From: Blepharisma japonicum
Taxonomy: Eukaryota; Ciliophora; Heterotrichea; Heterotrichida; Blepharismidae
Reading direction: 5' to 3'
DNA: 31,780 nucleotides
Assembly: GCA_949751835.1 (NCBI GenBank)
Contig: CATKHK010000174.1
Location: 1 to 31,780, forward strand
Part shown: piece by piece, positions 20,622 through 31,780 of the stretch
Layout: each line of letters begins with the position of its first letter
Position numbering within the stretch: position 1 is the first letter of the stretch
Notes under the pieces: model-generated
Seen by the model: the letters and a program-made list of their open reading frames with translations, nothing else
The model's database searches: none
Told to the model about the DNA's origin: nothing
Made by a program: the position numbers and the translations under genes

Positions 20622-21773
20622 ATGATATTATTTAAGAAAACACTAAAAAAAATAATTGAAAATATTGCGAAATATGAATGCTGCATAACAATGTCGACAT
20701 CTGATGATATAATTGATTATGAAAAAAATATAAAAGCTCAGATAAAAGAAAACATAAAGCCATACATCGCTTACTATACTATATGGATTCATAGATTCAA
20801 TACTAATTCCTCTTGAAAGTCTGCCCTAAGAAAAAACGAAGAAGCTTTAAAACAATATTGAATTTATGTTAAATTCTACATAACTTTTCTTAGGAAAATA
20901 AATGCTATTGATGAAAAGTTCGTGAATATAAAAAACATGAGCACATTTTATAACAGTCCATTTTTATATCAAATCTCTAGATTCTGAGGTGGGATGGATT
21001 CTTTCCACACCTATAATGTTGAGACCCAAGAAGCCTCATTCAAAGAGGTCAATTCAGACCGAAACTTTGGTGTTCATTCAGTCCTTGTCCCTCTCTCTGA
21101 CAACAGACTTTTCATTTTTGGAGGCCCAAGAAAAACAAGCTCTGGAGTTGTTCGCATCCTTGATTTAATTACTTTTCGAATACAGCGTCTTCCCAAAATT
21201 ATTCCTCGGCAAGACCCTGGAGCTGTATACTATCAAAATGCTATTTATATATTCGGAGGCTTCACAAAAGGAAATAGACATAATTTATTAGTACAAAAGT
21301 ATGAATTTTCACGAAAAAGATGATTTAGACTGATGGATTTGCCTAAAAAATCTGATTTCTGTGTATGTACAGGATTTATAAATGGAATATTAATATCTGG
21401 TTTTTTGCATAAATGCATATATAAATATGACATTTTCTTGGAAAATTATATTAAAGTTTATAAGAATAAGGATATTTTTGAATGGGATAAAGTAATGTTT
21501 GCTGCAAGATACAGGGTTTATTTGTTTGTTTTTAATACTGGGATTTATGAAAGCGGATTCTGGGATGAATTTATTTGAAATAAAATTGCTGATAGCGCTA
21601 TTTCTCAAAAAAGAAGTTCAGGGCAGTTTTCAGCAACTTATTTTAGAGGATCTATTTATTATCATTATGCAGACGTGGAGAGAAAATACTATTATAAGTT
21701 TGATTTAGACATGAAGGTCCAGGAGAGATTCTTAAAATCTTCTTATAGAAAGTTAGGCATAATTGAAGAATAA
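20622..21773 (+). CDS. Kelch-repeat protein with a helical N-terminal extension (plus-strand paralogue)
   Basis: 383 residues, reading five TGA codons as Trp; TAA stop at 21771-21773. The ATG is the first Met after an in-frame TAA at 20595. Residues 1-120 are Lys/Ile/Tyr-rich and probably helical. Kelch-type repeats follow from about 125: R-L-F-I-F-G-G ... I-L-D-L ... R-L-P; then A-V-Y-Y ... A-I-Y-I-F-G-G ... V-Q-K-Y-E ... R-W-F-R-L. The segment R-W-F-R-L-x-x-L-P ... G-I-L-I-S-G-F ... I-Y-K-Y-D-I matches R-W-F-Q-L-x-x-L-P ... S-I-L-I-S-G-Y ... V-Y-K-F-D-I of the minus-strand neighbour, so the two are paralogues. Both end with a F-D-L strand after a Tyr-rich stretch. Function beyond protein binding is unknown. 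Confidence 0.8.
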
Positions 21774-21847
21774 AAGATGGTTCAGTAGAATCAAAAAACT
21801 TTATTATCAACAAATAACTGAAATAATTAATTATTATCTCTTTAAAT

Positions 21848-22623
21848 ATGCAAATGCTGATTAGAATTATAGAAGAAAGAAGAGCATGACCCTCTATTAA
21901 TTATGAAATTTTAATGATAATAGTCATTGCATTTAAAATAACTCGCTTATAGTAATCGATAGAAGGATGCTGATTTTTTTTGGAATTAAAAAATACCAAA
22001 TATATAATTACTATACAATAAAATCTAAAATGCAACTTGGCCTATATAGTTCGTGAAACTTTATAGATTTCTGAGGGAAATGACCTTATAATAATAATAA
22101 TTTGAAAATTAAATCAAAATTGCCAATAAGAGATATAAATGAAATTTAGAAAATTGTCAGTAGAAATCTATAAAGGGGTAGCTTATAAATTAAACTCATA
22201 TAAGCATAAAATTTACTTTCTTTGAAAATGCTTTCGATATTAATTGGACTAATACCAAAGATTATTTTTTAAGCCTACTTAACTGAGCCATATTAAAAGA
22301 TAATGCAACTCTGTTATATGAAGGAAGATATGGAGATGCTGATGATACTATCTTTATTATAAAGCAAATATTAATTGAAAGAAAGATTCCAATTATTAAT
22401 TGCTCTACTTTTAATAACTTTGTATTTTTCCAATAATACTTTCAAAAATTATGGAGCAAAAATAGATGCTTTATGCAAAATTTACTTAGCGTTTGGCAGC
22501 ATTTATTTGAGGGATCTATTAGCATTTAAAGCAGAAAATATTTTGAACGAAGCTTCTGAGAACTTATATAAACACTTAAAGATAATTGAAATATTTTTGC
22601 TTATAGAGTCATACATAAATTAA
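21848..22623 (+). pseudogene. Broken plus-strand gene: coding-like segments in shifting frames
   Basis: Several overlapping segments look protein-coding but lie in different frames: ATG at 21848 to TAG about 21954; a frame running through about 21955-22146 with three TGA as Trp close together (S-S-W-N-F-I-D-F-W-G-K-W-P); ATG at 22139 to about 22230; a frame about 22225-22440 (F-D-I-N-W-T-N ... Y-E-G-R-Y-G-D-A-D-D); and 22375-22623. The shifts are one of -1 and then +1 three times, and I found no short introns that explain them. The content is mixed and not low-complexity. It sits directly after the kelch gene but I do not see kelch motifs. It may be a decayed gene, a gene with unusual splicing, or chance in AT-rich DNA. 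Confidence 0.35.
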
Positions 22624-22689
22624 TAAAAATCACTAATCAAAATTAATAAAGCTAGAGTGATAATTAAAAATTATATTCATTGTTGTTTG

Positions 22690-22920
22690 AAAACCTCTAA
22701 GGACTGCCACATCTCAACCTCATCCACACTATTTAGTGGAAGGCTGATGCTATTTACCTACACGATTGACAATCATACCGAGCCAGATGGCAGCCCGTTC
22801 ACTAAGTCCTGGAGCTTAGGGTATAAATCGCAGCTTTATGCGATGGAGTGCCTTCTCTAAGTCTCTAATTAGAGTAATTCATCTCTAGTCTTGAGGATAA
22901 TGGTTGAATGTGCTCTTTTT
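22690..22920 (+). ncRNA. Candidate structured non-coding RNA
   Basis: The stretch is visibly GC-richer than everything around it and is full of complementary arms: CTGCCA 22704-22709 with TGGCAG 22788-22793, enclosing TCCAC/GTGGA (22723-22727 with 22736-22740) and GATT/AATC (22764-22767 with 22771-22774); then CTAAG/CTTAG (22802-22806 with 22815-22819), a perfect 6-bp hairpin ATCGCA/TGCGAT (22827-22844), and a palindrome CTCTAATTAGAG (22863-22874). A TTTTT run at 22916-22920 could end Pol III transcription. I compared it by eye with tRNA, 5S, U1-U6, U3, SRP and RNase P/MRP signatures and found no match. Strand is a guess from the T run. A 67-codon frame (22657-22860) overlaps; it may be incidental. 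Confidence 0.4.
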
Positions 22921-23145
22921 CGTTGCATGTCTAGAAAAAGTCTCATATTCCGTATTGCTTATTATGGCGCGAAAAAAGCCTTTTAAACTCATTTGTCTCA
23001 TCTACATAACCAACACTTATTATCAAGCTTAGAGATAAATTAGGTAAAACTAACAAAAATAATAACAAAAATCTTAAAATTAGCTTAAAACCATAACATC
23101 TTTTATGATTGTTAAAATATTTAGCTGGCATTTTATCCATTATAA

Positions 23146-26100
23146 ATGAAGCCAGAAGATTTAGTCTTATTAACCTTTATTGCTCTAATAAGCACAAATT
23201 CTCAGGAATTCGCTTCGAAGATAAATATTTCAGAAAACACTATTGCTGGTTCCCAAGAATCAATAGTTTCTCACTCATCTCCTTCGCTTCCTGGCCGAAT
23301 CCTTCAAAATTGCTATTTAGGTTGCGATCTCTGCACAGATAGCTTATTTGATAGTTGCACATCTTGCCAATCGACATACAATTATCATAATGGCCAGTGT
23401 TTAAAGGAATGCCCAACTGGATATGAGCCGGCCTCTGGAGTTTGCACTTTGACGTCAGGTTTACTTTTTGATATCTCTTTCAATAAAATTGAAGGATATT
23501 TCAACATTCTTAGTGAAAGCATGACATTAATTTGTGGAAATAGTCCCTATCAATTTTATCCAAGCTATGATTCTAATGATCCATTACCAACAAGGTATAG
23601 CGGGTATTATTTTGACCGTACTTTTTCATATATGCAAATGCCACCTAACAGCTGGTCATCAAAGAACTTTATATTGGATTATCTGCATACTATTTCATTT
23701 TGACTATGAAGAAATCCTAACATTGATCTAGACACCAGTGACTTAGTATTTTCCAAGTCGGCGAAAGGAGGAAATTACGAATGGTATATCATGCTATCAT
23801 TAAGAACGATAAGCTATATGTTCACTGCAGCCAAAGATCAACAAACTTTACTCCATGAATACCCCTTTGTAATCGATGACCCCAGATTAGCTTGAAACTC
23901 ATATACATTTGCAATGAGTTACAGTGCAGGAGTATATTCCCTCTCCTTTTTCCAAAACGGGGTAATTAATTCAGAGCAATCTATGAGCGATCCAGGGTGA
24001 AAATTTTTGTGGAGTCCTGAAAATCCATTCATAATAGGATATAATAGCGACAATTACGCAGGATTTGAAGGCTGGATTGGAGAAATTGCAATTTATTCTG
24101 TTTTTATTACAGATCCTCAACAGTTTTTGTTAGGATGCTACGCTTCGACTAGCTGCTTCTCCAGCTGTGTGTGAAGCTTTTTCTCTGATGGTAATTTCTG
24201 CTATAGCTGTAGTCAAAGCTGCCAAAAAACTTGCATATACTCAGATCGATGCACTCTTTGCTATAGCCCAAGTTGTGAATATTGCAGTGGATTTAAATCA
24301 AACGAATGTCGGACATTTAGTTGTATTGCAGGCTGCAGTACGTGCTCAGATTCTTTATTTTACACCTGTGAAGCTTGTCAAACAGCTTTAGGTTTATATG
24401 CTCATAAGGGGGTTTGTGTTTATAATTGCCCAGAAACATACAAAGCTGTAAATGGAGGCTGCACAAATGGAAGAACCTGAAGAAGTGTGTATGAATTTGT
24501 ATTGGACTCTACGACAGGAAGTCAAATATATTCTAACTCTTATAGCTTGATTCCAAGCAAGCAATGACCAGAATTTAAACCGGTTCCAAGCTACCAGAGA
24601 GGGTTTTATTTTACAGGTAGCAGTGACTGCTATTTGTACACATCTAATGATGTCGTGTTTGATTTGGATCAAACTCATTCATTTTGGTTCAAGACAGTCA
24701 GTACTGGATATCAAACACTTATTCATAAATATAGTACTGGCAGTGTTGGGCAATTTAGCCTTATACTTAGCATAATTGGTCTTGTACCATGAATTTTTTT
24801 TCGATTGAATATTCCTGACTCCAACTTCGTCTTAGTTGAACAATCCTGATCTATCGTAGAATACAGCTATCCAGTTGAGAAAGATGTCTGGACTGTTTTT
24901 ACTCTGATTATTCGATTTATTAGGGGATCGACCTTCTACAATCTCTGCATCTATAATTCTTGCAAAGGGCTTATTAGGGTGGAAGCAGGGTATTTTAGTG
25001 ATGTGCCTTCTAAAGCGATATATGGGGCAGTTTTCCAAGGAGGAATATACGAGAATCCCTTCAATGGCTTTATTTATCAAATTTCGTATTACTCCTATGA
25101 TTTAGGCTCTAGTGGCATTGCTACTTTATTTTCTAAAGCCTGCAATGGATGCGATTATTGCACAAACACAGGGATGTGCCTCGGGTCTTGTGATTGAAAT
25201 TCTTATTTAGACCAAGGATCAGGAAGTTGCAAATCCTGCTTAAGTTCATGCCAATATGGTTGCATAAATGGTGATAATTGCAGTTTATGCAGAGCGTCTG
25301 CGTGCCAGAAATGCAGCAATTTTAATAATATTTCTTGCGAAACATGCTACAGTGATACATATTGGGATATAGGCACAAGCAAGTGCAGATGCATCAATGG
25401 AAAAGACTTTAACTATGAAACACTTAAGTGTGAAGATCCTTGCTTTTCATTGTGTGATTCATGCATGGGATTACAGATGAGCCAGTGCTTAACATGTAAA
25501 TCGGGATACAAATTATATAATGGCTTCTGTGTAACGAACTGTCCATTAGGCTATATAATTAATCAATCAGTATGCGAGCTTCATTCATCTGGAATTTCCA
25601 TTTCTTATACGTTTACTCAGGTAGTAAGTCCTCAATACGACTCAATTGGAGCTTACCCTATAAGCCTAAGCAGCGGAGGGAGCTATTACCCTAACTATGG
25701 CTCAACTGACCCATGAACTCTTCCATATAGAGGACTTTGGTTCCGCGGAAACTCATTTGCATTAATTAATACGCCAGATACTGATCCATCGGACAGGGTA
25801 ACCCTCGGTCTGAGCCATTTTATTGACTTGTGGACAATGGTTGGTCCTCAAGACACTAATGGGACTATTCTTGCTGCGTATACTTCTGACTCATATCTTC
25901 TTCAGCTAAAATACTTTCAGGCCTCTTCAAGCTACTCTATTGAAGCTTGCTATAATGTAACAAACGAATTTGATAACTTATCATTCAAATACTGCTTAAA
26001 GAGTCCGAGTTATGCTCATTATACTTGGCAAAGAGTCAGTTTTGCTTATTATTATTCAGCTAATATAGCAAAAGCTTCTCTTTTTATCGATGGAAATAAT

Positions 26101-29100
26101 ATTGATTCATGGACACATAGTGATGCAATTTATAAAGAAAATTATATTTATCAATTTGGCTTAGGGGCATGAAATTCTCAACCGTCTCTTTCTGGGTACA
26201 TATATTCATTAAAAATTTCTAATTATTGGGTATCGTCGATTCCTGCATGATCGCCTTCTTGCAGTTTCCCATTTTGCACTGATAAAGATGAAGGGCTTAT
26301 TAATTGTGCGTTTAATGAGTATTATGAGAGTACTTCTATGAGCTGTAAATCATGCGATCAAAGCTGTATTGTGGGTTGCGCCAGAGAAAATTCATGCAAT
26401 TTGCATGAAAATCCGCTGTGCGATAGATTTTCAAGCTTGGAATATTCCAAATGCAAAGAATGCAAATTAAATGCTATTAACACCCCTCCATGCACTTGTA
26501 GCGATTCTTTCGAGTATGATTCTGCATCTGAATCTTGTATATGTCCAAAAGGCTATCAATTAATCAACGGGGTTTGCTTACCCTGCTTAAGATACTTACA
26601 GCCTACTGAAATAAGTGGATACTTTACTTCAACTTTTGTCAGAATAATTTTTGAGCTTGCTATACCCATCGATACGACAGATCTGAGCTGTGAAAAGATT
26701 TTCCCCACCAATATCCTATCAAAATTTGGGAATGAATATTTATGCTATTTTAATTTAGAATCAACAAAAATAATTATAGATCTTGGGGATGAATTCACTA
26801 TTGCAAAAGAATCAATAGAAATCCTCAAAGGAGCTTTAACAGGAAAAAACCCAGATTGTGGGTACTTTTTATATGACATAAGTGTCGCTTTAGACTACTC
26901 TGTTCCTTTGTCATATCCATCCGCAGTAATCGATGCCCCAAACACTGTTCTCTACAATTGTCAGGATCTTGCTATTTCAGGGCATAAGTCCACTGGACAT
27001 ATCAAGTCAAGCTTATATTATAAATGAAACATAACATCAGAGCCATATATCCCTGCTTTGCTGAGCTATAGTACAGGATTTCTAAAAGAAGCGACAGGAT
27101 TTACAATACCAAGAACTGATTTATCAACTGCAAAAATCACTATTTCGCTGACAGTAAAAAATAGATTTGAAAATGAGGATACTGTTTCTCTAGTTGTAGA
27201 AGCAGTCCCAGATGGGATATCCATGAATTTTGACAGGGCAATTGATTATCAGACACTATATACTGATTATGCTGAGTATGCGATTGGCTCAATCGCATCT
27301 TGCAGCACACTTAAAGATACAAATTTCACGTGAAAACTGTTAAGCGCTACCGGTAATTATTCAAAAATAGACGAAAGTAGGCTTTGGAACAGCCAAATAG
27401 CTCAAACAACGCTGAGTATCCCTCAAAGAAGTCTTTCTCCTAATTTAAATGCAACATTTGCAATAGAAGCATTCGACTCATCTTCAAATCTGCAAGGCAA
27501 AAGCACGATTGATGTCAGAATAAAAGCAGCGAGCCCATTTATAGAATTTTCACGTTCAAGTGGGAGTGCAGACACACTTCATCCTATTTTTATTAATGCT
27601 AATCTTAGTTATGATCCTAATGAAAACAAACCCCTTGATTTTCAGTGGGACTGCTTACTTGAGAACTCAATTGATTGCAGTTCTGTTATTTCTGATTCAA
27701 CTTTGCCAAATTTGACAATTTCTTCAGATTCACTAAGCCCTGGAAAAATGTATGACTTTACTCTGACTTGTCTACTCAAATTGGGCTCCAAGAGACAGCT
27801 AAGTTCAATTCTCTCACAAAAGTTACAGAGCCAAGGTCATAATAGGCATTTAAGTAATGAGTTCGTGCAATCTCAAAAAACTATAGCACTCAGCACTTTG
27901 AGCTATGAAATTCCTACAGTTAGTATAATCAACCCACTGACTGGATCTATGCCAGTTGTATTTACTTTAAACTCTGCGTTACAATTTGAAGCTGCCATCA
28001 TTAGCGATTCAAAGAATTCTTATTCATATATGTGAAGTGTCCTTGAAAACAAAAATATTGAATTCTTTACACCTTTAGACCGGCTATATCTCTCTATAAA
28101 TCCAGATTCCTTAAGTCCTGGACAGAGCTATACTCTCATCTTGACTGTCTCAGATGGTAGACATAGCTCATATTTTGAATACAACTTTTATTCGAACTCT
28201 CCTCCATATTCAGGATCTTTTAGTGTAACTCCTGTAACCGGCATCGAGCTAGAAACATTCTTTAAGATGGAAGCCCTTGAATGGGCTGACGACGAAAGTA
28301 ATCTTCCTCTTTCTTATTCTTATGGATATGTCGCTGAAAGAAGCGACGTCTACTTGAATTTCAAAAACCAGAGCTCGACACATTATTCTACATTTCCTTA
28401 TATAGGAAACAATCTGGACGTTTTCATAATTGTTTATGACAGTTTAGGAGCCTACACAAGAAAAAATAGCACCATAAGTATTTCGCAGAATATTAAACTT
28501 AACCAAACAGAACTTTTCATAAATTACAAGGACTTTGTAAATACAGAAGTTTCAAACCCACAAATCTTTCCTTGGATCATATCTACGCTATGTAACTCAA
28601 TTCTCAATCGAGATTATTATTTGAAAGGTAAATATCAAGAACCTTCTTCTGCAGATCTGCAGCTATGAAAAAATGTTGTCCAATTTTCTCTTGAATCCAT
28701 TGAATTTTTAATTGAAATAAGCCAATTTGATAGTCAGTCATTATCTGTTTTCTCTTGCTTACTAAACGTAGTAACTGCTAACCCTTATTTATATACTAGC
28801 TCTCTTGAATTTAAAGTTAATGGAATGATTGATGATATCTTTAATAGTATTCCAAGCTCTCAAGCCCTTTATGAGAAACAAATTAATGACTATTTTAAGG
28901 TAATCGACCAAGCTCATCAATATAACTCCACAAGTCTTGTGTCAAAAAATAAAGAGCTTGCAGCTGCGGTGCAGTCCACAAATAAAGTTCAAAGTGTTGC
29001 TCTTTCACAGATGGTAATGAATGAAAACAAGGAATCGAAAATGACTAATATGGAAATTACTATGGCAGTAATGAATTCAAGTGATTTAAATGGATATCAG

Positions 29101-30741
29101 TTTAACTCAAGTGATAAAAATGCTTCTGTGCTATTTCCAGATGATTTTACAACAATACTAGCAGGCGCGACAAACGAAACTATTGTGGATATTGCAATGA
29201 TGGTTCTTTACTGTCCAAATGATCCCAATAGTATTTCATCATCTGTAGTGGACATAAGCTTGTATGCCCATATATCAAGAGAAAAAATAAAGGTGAATTC
29301 AACATCCTTACGTATATTAATCCAGATTCCTGCTTGGAATATGAAATACTCTAATTATACTCCTCAATGCGTATTTTTGGATACAAAAACAATGAACTGA
29401 AGCACAGAAGGATGCATAAAATACAAAATTAATTCAAATAGTGTGACTTGCAGCTGCAACCATCTTACAACCTTTACAGTGCTTAGTGCTGCTAGCTCAT
29501 CTATAATAAATTCTAATATTGGAGATACTGTGAATGTTAATGCTTGAATGTCATTGAATGCCACAAATGCAGCTGGCTTATATTTTTGTATTGCAACTTT
29601 GATTATATATGGAATTTTAGGAGTTTTAGCTATAAAGAGAGATAGAAAAATAGAAAAGGAAGAATTAACTAAAAGAGTGAAAATGAGGGGAACTCCAAAG
29701 AAACTTAATAAAGTAGCTATCAAATTTGGGGATCCTCAAAGGAAAAAAGTAAATGGAGATAAAAGTCCAAAGAAGCCATGCAAAAAATCATGTTGACCTC
29801 GCAAAAAATCTTTAGACCAAGGAAATATAGATCATAAAAGCACATCATTTGCTACTCCTAATGAAGTCTTTGTTTACAGCTTTTCTGAAGATAGCCTGAA
29901 TGAAAGCACTAACAGCAACGAATATGGCAATGCTCGGCTTAAAAAAATGATTTGGTATTTCGCAAAAAAGCATGAGCTTTTCAGCATATTTTTAGTAAAG
30001 GATCCATTTCTGACAAGTTTTAGTCGGATCACATTATTTTTCCTAGCCCTTTTAGGTCAAATGTTTTTCATGGGCATGTTTTATCAAAATTCAAATTCCT
30101 CAAGCGAAAGTGTGTACTATAACTCGTCTAATATTACTAATAGCACGGAATCAAATAGTGATGATAATTTATCAGTCAATTATAGCTGGAATGATTTCTG
30201 GATTATGATTTGGTCTTCTTTATTTATGATTATTATAACTACTTTGCTTTATGCTTTGCTAAAAGAAAAGTTGATTGATAACCAAATGACTGAAATGCAA
30301 TACAAAAAAATTAAGCGTCAGAACAAAATTAAAAGAATAATCGGAATCATTTTAGCATGGGGTTTTATGTTTTATTTTTGCTGGAGCATTGTTCTGTATG
30401 CCATCCAGTTTGATGAAACTGTCAGCAGAACTTGGGTTCTAAATGTAGGGGTTGGGTATATCGTTAATATTTGTTTTACTTCTGTTTTTAAGGCAGCTCT
30501 GTATGCATATATAGCTGTAAAAGCGGTTGAACTTTATGATAAGTACAAGAGGAAAAAGTTTGAGCAAAATAATGAATTGGAAAGCGATGATTTGATTGAT
30601 GATTTGCCTACTGGGACACCTAAATTAAAAGAAGTGACAGGAAATGAGAAGATAGGGGAAATAGAGAGATCATTGCCAAAAGAAGAGAAAGAAAAAGTAA
30701 AAGATACAGAAAAAACAATTATGGTAACGCGTAAAGTTTAA
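23146..30741 (+). CDS. Giant receptor: Cys-rich and LamG-like modules, REJ-like region, GPS motif, five membrane segments (polycystin-1-like)
   Basis: One unbroken frame of 2,531 residues with about twenty TGA read as Trp; stop TAA; ATG directly follows an in-frame TAA at 23143. Residues 1-20 form a signal peptide (L-V-L-L-T-F-I-A-L-I-S). Furin-like Cys-rich blocks alternate with three LamG/ConA-like domains: Cys 60-100, LamG about 105-325, Cys 325-440, LamG 445-660, Cys 665-815, LamG 820-1025, Cys 1030-1150. Residues 1150-1900 are Ser/Asn/Thr-rich beta-type sequence with an REJ/PKD-like unit (Y-D-P-N-E-N-K-P-L-D-F-Q-W-D-C). A GPS site C-S-C-N-H-L-T-T-F lies near 2100, predicted to be cut between L and T. 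Five hydrophobic segments follow (about 2141-2163, 2292-2316, 2348-2372, 2396-2421, 2429-2459), then a charged cytosolic tail. I infer a surface mechano- or adhesion receptor; the PLAT domain and channel pore of true polycystin-1 are not seen. Confidence 0.85.
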
Positions 30742-31101
30742 GTTATTATTTAAGATATATTACTTTTCCTTATTAATTGAACATTAGTATTATTAATTGC
30801 ATAGAAAGCGTATAGAATTTTTGAGATATTGAAAATAAAATCTATTAAATAATAAATAGGGGATCAAACACAATAATAATTATTAAATCAATTTCTTGAA
30901 GAAATGATGAAGAGAAAGAGATGCAGAGAGTTCAAATGAGATAGCTTTGCTATAAAATATGCTTCTTAAATTTCATTTATTTCAATCCTTAAACATAAGA
31001 AATATCATAAAAATGAATTTCAATTGACAACTAACAATAAAATAATTTTTAAACCAGATTTGTATTTAAATTAAGCGAATGATCTTATTTATTATGCCTT
31101 C
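30742..31101. other. Convergent intergenic interval
   Basis: 360 AT-rich bases between the stop codons of two membrane-protein genes on opposite strands, so both 3' ends and their poly(A) signals lie here. AATAAA occurs several times, as expected by chance in such DNA. No gene or repeat recognised. Confidence 0.5.
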
Positions 31102-31779
31102 TTAAACATCCACAAGGGATACATGTCGAGCAGGCTTTCTTTCCTCTGCTTCAATTGTATATACTACTCCTTGGTCTTCTTCTTTACCCTCTTCATCTTT
31201 TGTAAAATTTCTATGCAAATCACGAGCATCTCCAGCTTCGAATTCAAAGGCTTGCTTCTTAGGAGAGTCAAAAGAAATTGCATGCTGTTCATCAACTTCT
31301 TCTAATATTGGAATAACCTTAGCAGAAGATATCTCTTCAAGGAATAGTCTCTTTCTTTTGCTGAACGCATAAATAAAGATTGACCCTACTGCCATGACTA
31401 GCAAAATAATTCCAACTAAAAGTCCTATAACCCAATCGCTCACAGCTTCATTAAATGTGCCTCTAAATACAAGGTTTGACCCTCCGCCATTATCAGTGCT
31501 TCCACCTCCATTATCTGTATTTCCGGCGCCAGTATTTCCACCATCAGAATTTCCTCCAGTGCTTTGTCCACCATTTGAGCTTCCAGTTCCTCCAGTGCTT
31601 ATTGCAGTTGTTGCAGTATCATTTACTATAGATGTCTGAGAGTCTACACTTAGTACATCTTTTCCAAGAGCTTGACTCAGTTTTCCATTAGATGCGAGCT
31701 GAGTAACTAGGGCATTAATGCTTGCTAATTCTTTATCTGATGCTTTAGCACCTGTCGAATCTGTTTGCCCGACTAAGGT
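31102..31779 (-). CDS. C-terminal part of a single-pass membrane protein with Gly/Ser/Asn stalk (5' partial)
   Basis: The minus-strand frame enters from the right edge and runs 225 codons to TAA at 31102-31104. In protein order: an alpha-helical or coiled segment (about 60 residues, D-S-Q-T-S ...), a low-complexity stalk of G-G, N-T, S-T-G-G units (about residues 65-105), a short V-F-R-G-T-F-N-E-A stretch, a 22-residue membrane helix (I-G-L-L-V-G-I-I-L-L-V-M-A-V-G-S-I-F-I-Y), a stop-transfer K-R-K-R-L, then a cytosolic tail of about 85 residues with acidic patches. Topology is type I by the positive-inside rule. The ectodomain is outside the window, so the family is unknown. It converges on the receptor gene. 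Confidence 0.75.
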   Translation of the reverse strand, partial: TLVGQTDSTGAKASDKELASINALVTQLASNGKLSQALGKDVLSVDSQTSIVNDTATTAISTGGTGSSNGGQSTGGNSDGGNTGAGNTDNGGGSTDNGGGSNLVFRGTFNEAVSDWVIGLLVGIILLVMAVGSIFIYAFSKRKRLFLEEISSAKVIPILEEVDEQHAISFDSPKKQAFEFEAGDARDLHRNFTKDEEGKEEDQGVVYTIEAEERKPARHVSLVDV

Positions 31780-31780
31780 A

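Noticed and set aside
22943-23140. Minus-strand frame with a signal-peptide-like hydrophobic stretch
   Set aside because: Short, over the promoter side of the receptor gene, and the hydrophobic run comes from A-rich sequence on the plus strand. Not enough support.
31394-31639. Plus-strand Pro-rich frame
   Set aside because: Antisense shadow of the Gly-rich stalk of the minus-strand membrane protein.
1-31780. Telomeric repeats, tRNA genes, CRISPR arrays, transposase genes
   Set aside because: I looked for CCCTAACA-type repeats, T-loop signatures, regularly spaced repeats and transposase motifs and saw none.

Overview
The window looks like nuclear DNA of a protist, most likely a heterotrich ciliate of the Blepharisma type. 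It is AT-rich. Its long genes are interrupted only by TGA codons, which fall where tryptophan is expected, for instance in the W-G-Y-K-F motif of a CUB-like domain and in the ZNHIT2-like protein. TAA and TAG are the stops. Reading TGA as Trp fuses most of the short open frames into a few very large genes. The organism is an inference from the code, the gene families and the absence of bacterial features; there is no rRNA gene to confirm it.

Left to right. 3-173 is the C-terminus of a probable GPI-anchored surface protein. 174-1923 is mostly non-coding. About 1924-2489 may hold a small gene with three phase-0 introns of 22-32 nt. 2641-14591 is one gene for a giant (about 3,980 residue) HECT-type ubiquitin ligase with SPRY, CUB-like, ConA-like and MABP-like domains; its frame slips four times, always as if one base were missing. 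Then come a PLAC8-family protein (15492-15854), an unrecognised basic/acidic protein (16551-17285), a ZNHIT2-like zinc-finger protein on the minus strand (17320-18372) and a disordered Pro/Lys/Ser-rich protein with a SUMO-interacting motif (18677-19378).

19421-21773 holds two kelch-repeat paralogues arranged head to head with 187 bases between them. 21848-22623 is a set of plus-strand coding fragments in changing frames, probably a broken gene. 22690-22920 is a GC-richer, hairpin-rich stretch ending in a T run, the best candidate for a non-coding RNA. 23146-30741 is one uninterrupted 2,531-residue gene for a secreted-end-out receptor: signal peptide, alternating Cys-rich and LamG-like modules, REJ-like region, GPS cleavage motif and five membrane segments, recalling polycystin-1-type proteins. 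31102-31779 (minus) is the C-terminal part of a single-pass membrane protein with a Gly/Ser/Asn-rich stalk; its start lies outside the window.

The genes do not form an operon; they lie on both strands, each with its own flanks. Themes are cell surface (three membrane or anchored proteins), ubiquitin/SUMO-linked regulation (HECT ligase, SIM protein) and snoRNP or assembly-factor biology (ZNHIT2). I did not find a defence system, transposon, CRISPR array or telomere.
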